Positions 1 through 5,833 of a stretch of DNA of 11,337 nucleotides are shown here, in pieces (position 1 is the first letter of the stretch; the number at the start of each line of letters is the position of its first letter). The stretch covers positions 1 through 11,337 of the forward strand of contig CAISYW010000119.1 of assembly GCA_903889795.1 (NCBI GenBank). The letters run 5' to 3'. Source of the DNA: an uncultured Chlamydiae bacterium (GTDB lineage: Bacteria; Chlamydiota; Chlamydiia; Chlamydiales; SM23-39). The notes under the pieces were generated by a model. It was given only the letters and a program-made list of their open reading frames with translations, searched no databases and was not told the DNA's origin. Position numbers and translations under genes: made by a program.

Positions 1-260
1 AGCAGTATAATTGCAAAACTCCATTCGGTGTCAAATCCGCCCTTTTTCCACCGGCTTCGAATTTTTCGCAAAGCGAGCTTTAGCTCGCGATCTAAGCGAG
101 GAATTCATTCTTGATTACGAAGGATTCCGAGCGAAGATTGATACGGCAAAGCCGCAGCAAGCTATTTGTCTCATATTTGGCCAGCGGGTTAATACCTCTA
201 CTGCTATCGGACGGAAGCTTTGATTTTGGAGGGCGAGGATCATTGGAGCATAAAAGATGC
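1..260. other. Non-coding left edge with repeat-like structure
   Basis: I see no convincing gene here. An open frame of 70 codons runs 11-223, but its product has no recognisable motif, there is no clear ribosome binding site, and its last codons lie in the interspersed repeat at 199-237. A small hairpin (GCGAGC at 73-78, loop TTTA, GCTCGC at 83-88) and an imperfect dyad at 100-128 (GGAAT...ATTCC, around an EcoRI-type GAATTC) suggest degenerate repeat or untranslated sequence. It could be the 3' remnant of a gene cut by the window edge, but nothing in the translation supports that. Confidence 0.45.
199..237 (+). repeat. 39-bp interspersed repeat, copy A
   Basis: This segment matches 8496-8534 at 35 of 39 positions. 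The shared core reads TACTGCTATCGG, then GAAG, then TTTGATTTT, then GAGGGCGAG. In both copies the reading frame entering the repeat ends at the TGA inside TTTGATTTT, giving the tail T-A-I-G-x-K-[LI]-stop. Just downstream, ATCATTGGAG (239-248) is the exact reverse complement of CTCCAATGAT (8543-8552) flanking the other copy, so the neighbouring segment may be inverted between copies. Nothing marks it as an insertion sequence. Confidence 0.75.
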
Positions 261-638
261 CTATAAAAAAAATCGGATGATTTTTAAACCGCCGAAAAAA
301 AAAGCAATGCTCAGTCCAACACTAAGCGCTGCGTAAACAATAGCTATCGGAACCATACCCTTTTCATATAGCAACCCAAATTCTAAAGAAAACGCAGAAA
401 ATGTTGTAAATCCGCCTAAAAATCCCTGAATTAGAAAATGTCTAATATTTATGGATGCATTCCAATGAACCGCCATGATTTCTGTCACGATTCCCAACAC
501 AAGGCAGCCAAACACATTAACAAACAGTATTTTGAAGGGAATGCTTAGAATAAATGATGGCAAAATGCCACCCAGAGCAACTCGGGCGATCGCTCCAAGA
601 GCCCCGCCAAGTCCAACAAATAGATACGTAGTATTCAT
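261..638 (-). CDS. crcB: CrcB/Fluc-type fluoride ion channel
   Basis: This 125-residue protein is a small four-helix membrane protein of the CrcB (Fluc) family, which exports fluoride across the inner membrane as a dual-topology dimer. Family signatures visible are GGALGAIAR (11-19), the helix-2 asparagine in LFVNVFG (N41), and the hallmark GFLGGFTTFSAFSLE (72-86), which includes the Phe box (F80, F83) and the TTFS turn that binds the central sodium ion. Length is normal for the family. The ATG at 638 is the natural start because the first helix begins immediately after it. The ribosome binding site is weak. It lies downstream of the 566-aa gene on the same strand with a 110-bp gap holding its own -10-like element, so separate transcription is likely. 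No fluoride riboswitch is visible upstream. Confidence 0.95.
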   Translation of the reverse strand: MNTTYLFVGLGGALGAIARVALGGILPSFILSIPFKILFVNVFGCLVLGIVTEIMAVHWNASINIRHFLIQGFLGGFTTFSAFSLEFGLLYEKGMVPIAIVYAALSVGLSIAFFFGGLKIIRFFL

Positions 639-661
639 TGCAGCCTATGGTAGAGGCTCTT

Positions 662-667
662 ATTATA
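662..667 (-). promoter_or_regulatory. Candidate -10 element for crcB
   Basis: On the minus strand this reads TATAAT, about 24 nt upstream of the crcB ATG. No convincing -35 hexamer lies 16-18 bp further upstream, so it is a weak candidate. A 5-bp stem (642-646 with 654-658) lies between it and the start codon. Confidence 0.3.
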
Positions 668-748
668 TTTTATCCTATTTTTCAGCTATTTTTTTGTGAT
701 AAATGGTCTATTTTTTTGCGAAGAGGTGGGCCAAGGCAAGCGGTGCGT

Positions 749-2449
749 TCAACTGAAATAATATCCAGCAACAGGAACTGCAGCCGCGGCCACAGCAATC
801 ATAACAATTGTGGTCTTAGATGAAAGAGAACGTAACTGAGCTGAGAGGACATTTCGGGCCCGGTTCAGTAAGCATTGAACAGGACGAGAGGTAAAAGTGT
901 TTTTTGTTATTTTGCAGACAACAGCCCCCAAAGCAACCGCTGCACCTACGCCAACGCCAGCACCCACAGCAAGTCCCCAGGGATTGTCGCTAGAGGAAAC
1001 ATATGCGTAATCGATGGCTTGATAATGTAGAGGATTTCTAAATCCGATTTGCAATTGTCCGTCCGTGAAAAATTTAGCAAAATGGCCTTCCATGCCGGCT
1101 GCGTCAAAAACATTCTGCGCAAAACTAACACAATTATTTTTTACTCCATATCTGCACAATTTTCCTTTCACGCGGCATGCTTCATCAACCCTTTTTTTAT
1201 AGTTAAAAACGGCATTCGCTTGAGTATCATTGATAGGAAAGCTTAATTTGAGAAAATTCATTTTTGAGGATACTCTTTCAGAAATGCTATTATCATCAAG
1301 AGATCCAATCGGATTTATCGACCATAAAAAATGTTCAAACAACGGTTTATTTTCAAGATCTTTGGTTTGAAAGGATTTTCGTCCCGCAGGAGAAAAACCA
1401 AAACACTCGTTAAAGGGATTCCCATCAGAACAGGAAGTGCATTTCAGAGCCACAGCGGCATGTCCGGGATTAAGAATGAAGGTTAACAAATTGTCCCCGG
1501 GTTGTTGAGTCGTTCCATAAATTTGTTGGCGCCTTGCATAAAGATGGCGATACACATCGCCTACAGCTGTGTTTTCTACAATCAACTCCGTTCCGTCTCT
1601 CATTTTAACTACTGTATTGCAGAAATTTTGAGCGGCTGTAATTGGATCAGAAAAGAGCTCAAAAGGAATTGGATGCAACTTGAAGATTTGAGTAGGAAGC
1701 CTGCAGTCAGCATCCGTTTTGGATGTGAAATAAGCATTCGGATTAAATTTAGAAACTTCCTTGCCCAAAAACGCGTCAAGATAAACCGATGGACCTTTTT
1801 GAGCTAATCTTTGTATCAAAGTGATACCAAATCGATCTGGTATGTTGCCTGAAACATTATATTGGAGAAACAACGCAAGCATTCTATCGTCAGGATGCAT
1901 TCCTATGTGGCTGGCAATATCCGGCCTCATTGAAGCACCGCTCTCAAGCAATAATCGGGTTATTTCAACATTTATTTTTAAAACAGCTTCATGCAAGGGA
2001 TATAAACTCAGTTTTTTGCTATAATATGTTTCTATCATTGGAGAGGCGCCATGATCCAATAGTAGCTGAGTCATTTCCAAATGCCCGCTTGCAACTGCTT
2101 CAAATAAAGGCGTACGCTCTTCTTTGTTACTTTGTTCTATTGAGGCTCCGCACTCTAACAGACGTTTTACGACACCTAAATCCCCAATGCGGATTGCTAA
2201 TATTAAAGGCGTATCCTTAGCAGGATTCACACAGCTATTAATATATTCGGAAGCTCCATGATCAAGGACTAGTTGTAAAAACGTCTTATCTTGAAGCGGG
2301 GTTTTTCCTTCGCTATTCGTCTGTTGCCATATTTGATCCTTATTTAAAATAACAATGTCTGCATAAAAGACGCCTAGCGTTCGACTGAAAAAATCATTAG
2401 CATCCTTCCATTTTATTTCTGTAGGATCTTGATTAATCTTGGTAACCAT
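749..2449 (-). CDS. Ankyrin-repeat protein with permuted papain-like (LRAT/NlpC-P60-type) cysteine domain and C-terminal membrane segments
   Basis: I do not recognise a named gene. The 566-residue product has three visible domains. Residues 50-175 are ankyrin repeats: DTPLILAIRIGDLGVVKRLL (79-98), RTPLFEAVASGHLEMTQLLL (112-131) and a third at 150-173. Residues 205-460 match the divergent neighbour at 2735-4558. They carry H330 in PGHAAVAL and C440 in NNCVSFAQNVFDAAG, which resembles the catalytic helix of NlpC/P60 enzymes. The His-before-Cys order and the NCxxF motif resemble circularly permuted members (LRAT, YiiX). C425, 15 residues before C440, is also shared. Two hydrophobic stretches follow (491-513 and 545-564), the second reaching nearly to the C-terminus. 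ATG at 2449 is preceded by GGTGA 7 nt upstream. By inference it is a host-directed membrane effector with cysteine hydrolase or acyltransferase activity. Substrate is unknown. Confidence 0.85.
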   Translation of the reverse strand: MVTKINQDPTEIKWKDANDFFSRTLGVFYADIVILNKDQIWQQTNSEGKTPLQDKTFLQLVLDHGASEYINSCVNPAKDTPLILAIRIGDLGVVKRLLECGASIEQSNKEERTPLFEAVASGHLEMTQLLLDHGASPMIETYYSKKLSLYPLHEAVLKINVEITRLLLESGASMRPDIASHIGMHPDDRMLALFLQYNVSGNIPDRFGITLIQRLAQKGPSVYLDAFLGKEVSKFNPNAYFTSKTDADCRLPTQIFKLHPIPFELFSDPITAAQNFCNTVVKMRDGTELIVENTAVGDVYRHLYARRQQIYGTTQQPGDNLLTFILNPGHAAVALKCTSCSDGNPFNECFGFSPAGRKSFQTKDLENKPLFEHFLWSINPIGSLDDNSISERVSSKMNFLKLSFPINDTQANAVFNYKKRVDEACRVKGKLCRYGVKNNCVSFAQNVFDAAGMEGHFAKFFTDGQLQIGFRNPLHYQAIDYAYVSSSDNPWGLAVGAGVGVGAAVALGAVVCKITKNTFTSRPVQCLLNRARNVLSAQLRSLSSKTTIVMIAVAAAAVPVAGYYFS

Positions 2450-2480
2450 TATTTCACCATATTATTAAGTAATATAATTA

Positions 2481-2509
2481 ATGATACATTATAAATACTA
2501 TAATCGCAA
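2481..2509 (-). promoter_or_regulatory. Candidate sigma70-type promoter for the 566-aa gene
   Basis: On the minus strand, TTGCGA (2509-2504), a 17-bp spacer and TATCAT (2486-2481) lie about 31 nt upstream of the ATG at 2449. The match is 4/6 and 5/6 to the consensus. A TATAAT at 2493-2488 is an alternative -10 but lacks a matching -35. The region is so AT-rich that chance matches are likely. Confidence 0.35.
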
Positions 2510-2551
2510 TTAAATAATTAACTATATATAACAATAATTATCGACATTTCC

Positions 2552-2577
2552 AAGCTCACGTCTTTATAAAGGAGCTT
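2552..2577. promoter_or_regulatory. Dyad in the divergent intergenic region
   Basis: AAGCTC (2552-2557) is inverted as GAGCTT (2572-2577), enclosing the perfect palindrome CTTTATAAAG (2562-2571). It sits near the middle of the 285-bp divergent spacer, in a local island of higher GC inside very AT-rich DNA. It could be an operator shared by both genes or a leader hairpin. The 4-nt offset (ACGT, 2558-2561) makes the outer arms asymmetric. Confidence 0.35.
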
Positions 2578-2594
2578 CTCACCGCACAAGATGC

Positions 2595-2623
2595 TTGACA
2601 CAAAGATTATTTATAATTATATA
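2595..2623 (+). promoter_or_regulatory. Candidate sigma70-type promoter for the 607-aa gene
   Basis: A perfect TTGACA (2595-2600) is followed after 17 bp by TATATA (2618-2623). This would place the start of transcription near 2630 and leave a leader of about 105 nt. An alternative closer to the gene is TTGTAA (2674-2679), 18 bp, TATAAT (2698-2703), which gives a leader of about 25 nt. The sequence does not decide between them. Confidence 0.4.
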
Positions 2624-2734
2624 AAGTTTGTTTTACTCGTCTAAAAAATTTTTTAAAAATGTTAAATTATTGATTGTAATTAATATAAAACTTTCCATAT
2701 AATTAAACTAATCAATAACCATACTGATAATATA

Positions 2735-4558
2735 ATGACTCAAATACTTTCAGTTTCAAGTTCTAGGACACATCCTGAAGGGCGGCCTCGCGATTCGAGC
2801 GGAATCAATTGGCTGAAAAAACTAAAAGCCCTCGGGTGCACAATTCTTATAAGCGGCGCCAGCGGGCTGGGAGCAGCGGCACAACCAACAAATTCTACAA
2901 CTTCCTGGATCTCCTCTCATACCGTTCAGAGCTTACCGGCTTCTTATTCAGACTTCGGCTCATTTAAAGATATGAGTCTTTTTGAAGATCCCGTTTTCCC
3001 CGCCTTCTTTGACAGCGACAGTCCGATGATGATAAAGGAATTCCAAGACCAAAACCAAACCGCAGGTTTAAGCAATACGATTAAAATTCAAGCGATTCAA
3101 TATTATATTTTATTTTCAAAAGGCAGCTCACATCATTTGAAATTTGTAATCGAATCATTAGATCCCGTTTTCACGGATTCGAATCTCCTGGAACTGCTTA
3201 AAAACGCAGAACAAAATTCATTCCAAATCGACCCACACGTTTTCGAAAGCATTTGCAATCGATACCACCCGACCAATCTACATAAAACGATACGGTCTTT
3301 GCGTAAGCTGGAGATTTGGTCTCATCAAGACCTTTTGTTAAAATTCATTTCCAGTCAATGTCGACCAATTTTGAACTCGCAAAAATTTTATCGTAGCTTA
3401 CCTCAAAATTTTGATTTGGATTTTTACAAGAATCTTCACGCGATTGGCTTAAGCAGCCGTTGGTTCAACACACCTGGATGGGATGGAAAAACTCTAATCC
3501 AAAAACTGATCCGCGATCGCGACATACAATTTTTAAAAATACTTGGACAGGAACTTTCGATTGATGACGTTGATTTAGGAGACCATTTTTTCACGGAAGA
3601 AGTGAGAGACTGTTTTCGACCAAGCCCCGGCTTTTCCGCATCCGAGATCGAACCCGGATCAATGCTTGCTCAAAATGGCTGCCGGATGATTGTTTTGGAA
3701 AAAAGTGGACGCGTTCGATCCATACCGGGCCATGAAGCCAAAGTCATATTCCAAGATCTGACAGGCATTAAGCAGGATCGTCCCTCTTTTACGGTTTTTT
3801 TGAACAATGAGCATGCAAGCATTGATTTTGGAAATGGTTTTCATGTTGGCTTTTCTCCTTCCGAATTTCCTATGAACACCAAGAAAATAATTAATAAAGG
3901 AGCTTCAGTAACTAGCAAAACCCTAGCCGGCATGCATCCGATCGAAAAAAAACTTTCTTTGAATTTTGGTGATATTGGCAGCGCCTCTTCTTTCTATAGT
4001 AAGCTCACACATGGATATTCTGTCCCATGCACGGTTGGGGACGACTCTATCGAAAGAGGAATATCTGACGATTCAAATCAATTAAAGTTGGATTTTTATG
4101 CAACAGATTCCCAAGTAGCCACGATAAAAGAGTATGCTGCAAAAACAAAAGCGGACTGCGAATCCGGCAAAGAATCTTATGCTCTGTTAAGAAACTGTGT
4201 CGATTTTGTTTATCGCGCTATCGAAGCTACCGGTACTAAGGCTGATTACCGCAACGCCTTCTCTCGGATGCAGCTCGTTCGCCGGCCAGGGCTTGCAACC
4301 CTCTACGCAACAATCCGCTCCCGAGGCCCAAAGAGAATAGATACGGACGCTCCCGAGGGAATAGTTCAAACAATTTTAGAAAATGAATTATTGCCTGAGG
4401 CAATCATCGGCATCGGAGCTGTGGCTCTTTATACAATTGATTCCAGGATAAGGAAAATGATTCAGATCGGGTTATACGCTCTTTATCTTCCTGTCCAAGG
4501 CTGCTTGGCTATATACAACAAAGCCCGCACTACGTGGGCTTTTAGACCTGTGCACTAA
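2735..4558 (+). CDS. Paralogue of the divergent 566-aa protein: permuted papain-like cysteine-domain protein with hydrophobic C-terminus
   Basis: I do not recognise a named gene. The C-terminal half of this 607-residue protein aligns with the divergent neighbour. Shared landmarks are GKTLIQKL (251-258), an ankyrin-like remnant matching GITLIQRL; H360 in FLNNEHASIDF followed by GFSP; DDSI (436-439) and LKLDF; C475; and C488 in RNCVDFVYRAIEATG. His to Cys is 128 residues here against 110 in the neighbour. Clear ankyrin repeats are absent and residues 75-245 match nothing I know. Residues 28-50 (KKLKALGCTILISGASGLGAAAQ) could be a secretion signal or membrane anchor, though 25 residues precede them. 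The start of the protein is serine-rich. Residues 551-597 contain hydrophobic segments. There is no Shine-Dalgarno motif before the ATG. By inference it is an exported enzyme paired with its neighbour. Confidence 0.85.
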   Translation: MTQILSVSSSRTHPEGRPRDSSGINWLKKLKALGCTILISGASGLGAAAQPTNSTTSWISSHTVQSLPASYSDFGSFKDMSLFEDPVFPAFFDSDSPMMIKEFQDQNQTAGLSNTIKIQAIQYYILFSKGSSHHLKFVIESLDPVFTDSNLLELLKNAEQNSFQIDPHVFESICNRYHPTNLHKTIRSLRKLEIWSHQDLLLKFISSQCRPILNSQKFYRSLPQNFDLDFYKNLHAIGLSSRWFNTPGWDGKTLIQKLIRDRDIQFLKILGQELSIDDVDLGDHFFTEEVRDCFRPSPGFSASEIEPGSMLAQNGCRMIVLEKSGRVRSIPGHEAKVIFQDLTGIKQDRPSFTVFLNNEHASIDFGNGFHVGFSPSEFPMNTKKIINKGASVTSKTLAGMHPIEKKLSLNFGDIGSASSFYSKLTHGYSVPCTVGDDSIERGISDDSNQLKLDFYATDSQVATIKEYAAKTKADCESGKESYALLRNCVDFVYRAIEATGTKADYRNAFSRMQLVRRPGLATLYATIRSRGPKRIDTDAPEGIVQTILENELLPEAIIGIGAVALYTIDSRIRKMIQIGLYALYLPVQGCLAIYNKARTTWAFRPVH

Positions 4559-4567
4559 GGAGTGCAC
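4550..4567. terminator. Hairpin overlapping the stop codon of the 607-aa gene
   Basis: GTGCACT (4550-4556), loop AAGG, AGTGCAC (4561-4567) forms a perfect 7-bp stem across the TAA stop at 4556-4558. A second stem lies just upstream inside the coding region: AAAGCCC (4520-4526) with GGGCTTT (4536-4542), with further pairing in the loop and a short T tract after it. Neither has a long U tract in the right place, so termination is only probable. Confidence 0.4.
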
Positions 4568-4789
4568 CCCGCGGGATACAGGCGATCGCTAATAGCATAC
4601 AGAACACAATCATCAAGACACTTAGTGGTAATAGGATACAGCAAACAAACCTACAGCATTATATTAAAACGGGTCTAACGCACTTAATTATACCTGTTTG
4701 TGAATTTTTATTACTTTTTGCTACAATAACAAAATATACAGTGAATTTAAACTAAAAATTGTATATAATTATAATAAACAAAAGATTTT

Positions 4790-4818
4790 TTGAATAGCCT
4801 GCAACATACGCTTATGCT
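4790..4818 (+). promoter_or_regulatory. Candidate sigma70-type promoter of the GIY-YIG gene
   Basis: TTGAAT (4790-4795), a 17-bp spacer and TATGCT (4813-4818) each match the consensus at 4 of 6 positions. They place the transcript start near 4825, about 18 nt before the ATG. The ribosome binding site AAGGA (4833-4837) then has a 5-nt spacer to the ATG. Confidence 0.45.
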
Positions 4819-4823
4819 ATGTT
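4803..4823. promoter_or_regulatory. Palindrome overlapping the -10 element (operator candidate)
   Basis: AACATA (4803-4808) is inverted as TATGTT (4818-4823), with GC/GC pairing inside, giving a 21-bp imperfect palindrome. It covers the proposed -10 at 4813-4818, where a repressor would block polymerase. The protein that might bind it is unknown. Confidence 0.35.
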
Positions 4824-4842
4824 CTAAGTATCAAGGACAGTT

Positions 4843-5697
4843 ATGACGCCAGTTACATATAATGTTGTTTTTAATGAATCGAATGGGCGATTCAACCTAG
4901 ATAGACCGAGCAGCGCCCCAAAATGGAAACCGGGCCTGTACGCCTATCAATGGGATGTGATAACACCGACAAATAAAAAGAGCTCCCTTTGTGGAATCAC
5001 ACAATCAATCGGAGCGAGGCTCTCGCAATATATCAGCCAATTCAACAATCAGTTAAAACGCAACGCTTCTGAGTTGCCTCGTTTAGTTTGCGATCGTAAA
5101 AATTCGGTATCGGTTCAAGTTTTTGGTCCATATCCTAAAGAGCAGGACGCCAAGGAACTGGAGGAATTTTTTATTAGCCGTCTTCCATCTGCGCAACGGC
5201 TGAACAAAACAAAAGGCGGCAATGGCGGCGAGGCTTGGTCTCAATATGACGACCTTTCTCCTTCAAAAGGCACTTTTGCAGACAAAGAAACTCCCGTAAA
5301 ATATTACCCTTTCATCCAACGACAGACACACATCGCGCCTCAAGTGAGCCCTTCCTTACGGGGTGTTAGCGGTGTCTATATCATAAAAAAAAGAAAAAAC
5401 GCCGACAGCGATGAAGAGGAACTGCGCTATATCGGACAATCCGGCGACGTTGTAAAACGAATCAGAACCCATTTATCCGAAGCATCGCATGAACAAAAAT
5501 CAAAAGTATCTCGAGCAATCGCCAAAAATCCTGAAAAATTTTCCTACGGCGTATTACCAAGCACGGTAACCGCTACCCCAAGAACTCGGCTCAGAGCTGA
5601 AAAACATCATATTGATCAGGACAACCCCGCTTTAAACACCAATCGCGGCGGAGGCGGCCCAGCCAAGCGTCGTTTCAGACAGCCCTTATTTGGTTAA
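4843..5697 (+). CDS. Tandem GIY-YIG-domain protein, first domain degenerate
   Basis: The 284-residue product carries two GIY-YIG nuclease-type domains. The second (about 174-272) looks complete: GVY (177-179), YIGQS (196-200), R206/R208, H210, the metal-binding Glu E253 in RAEKHHI, and N265 in ALNTNRGGGG. The first (about 29-129) keeps the plan with GLY (31-33), CGITQS (50-55), R59, E107/E108 and LNKTKGGNGG, but YIG is replaced by LCG and the helix His by Tyr, so it is probably inactive. Both domains end in LN-x3-GG-x-GG or a close variant, which supports internal duplication. GIY-YIG enzymes cut DNA by a metal-dependent mechanism. The C-terminus (274-279, AKRRFR) is basic. ATG at 4843 has AAGGA 5 nt upstream. 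It stands alone between its promoter and a strong terminator. Host or genome target is unknown. Confidence 0.85.
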   Translation: MTPVTYNVVFNESNGRFNLDRPSSAPKWKPGLYAYQWDVITPTNKKSSLCGITQSIGARLSQYISQFNNQLKRNASELPRLVCDRKNSVSVQVFGPYPKEQDAKELEEFFISRLPSAQRLNKTKGGNGGEAWSQYDDLSPSKGTFADKETPVKYYPFIQRQTHIAPQVSPSLRGVSGVYIIKKRKNADSDEEELRYIGQSGDVVKRIRTHLSEASHEQKSKVSRAIAKNPEKFSYGVLPSTVTATPRTRLRAEKHHIDQDNPALNTNRGGGGPAKRRFRQPLFG

Positions 5698-5711
5698 ATC
5701 CATCTCAACAA

Positions 5712-5743
5712 TTGAAAACCCAGGCTAAGGCCTGGGTTTTCAA
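5712..5743. terminator. Strong rho-independent terminator after the GIY-YIG gene
   Basis: TTGAAAACCCAGGC (5712-5725) pairs perfectly with GCCTGGGTTTTCAA (5730-5743) around the loop TAAG. The 14-bp stem begins 14 nt after the stop codon. Its A and T runs on the two arms make it potentially bidirectional. Confidence 0.85.
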
Positions 5744-5833
5744 GCAACTTCTCTGTTTTTTGCCCGATTCAATCACTCGCACATTTTTTTCAAATGAGTT
5801 ATAGTTCTTCTATGGTGATCGAGGCTAAAAATC

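Larger units (their letters stand above)
4559..4842. other. Intergenic region with short direct repeats
   Basis: I see no gene in this stretch. It contains the palindromes CCCGCGGG (4568-4575) and GCGATCGC (4582-4589). It also holds a 13-bp direct repeat with one mismatch, TAATAGcATACAG (4590-4602) and TAATAGgATACAG (4629-4641), with a third partial copy GGATACAG at 4574-4581. The right part (4690-4800) is AT-rich and leads into the promoter of the GIY-YIG gene. Confidence 0.5.

Noticed and set aside
11..223. 70-codon open frame at the left edge
   Set aside because: No motif, no ribosome binding site, and its end lies in an interspersed repeat; better read as repeat or untranslated sequence.
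639..748. Fluoride riboswitch upstream of crcB
   Set aside because: The conserved crcB-motif pairing elements are not visible on the minus strand; only a short 5-bp stem is present.
1502..1807. 101-codon open frame opposite the 566-aa gene
   Set aside because: It lies wholly antisense to a gene with clear domains and has no recognisable motif; a shadow frame.
4568..4589. Palindromes CCCGCGGG and GCGATCGC as an attachment or restriction-system site
   Set aside because: Short GC-rich palindromes occur by chance, and no recombinase or restriction gene is nearby.
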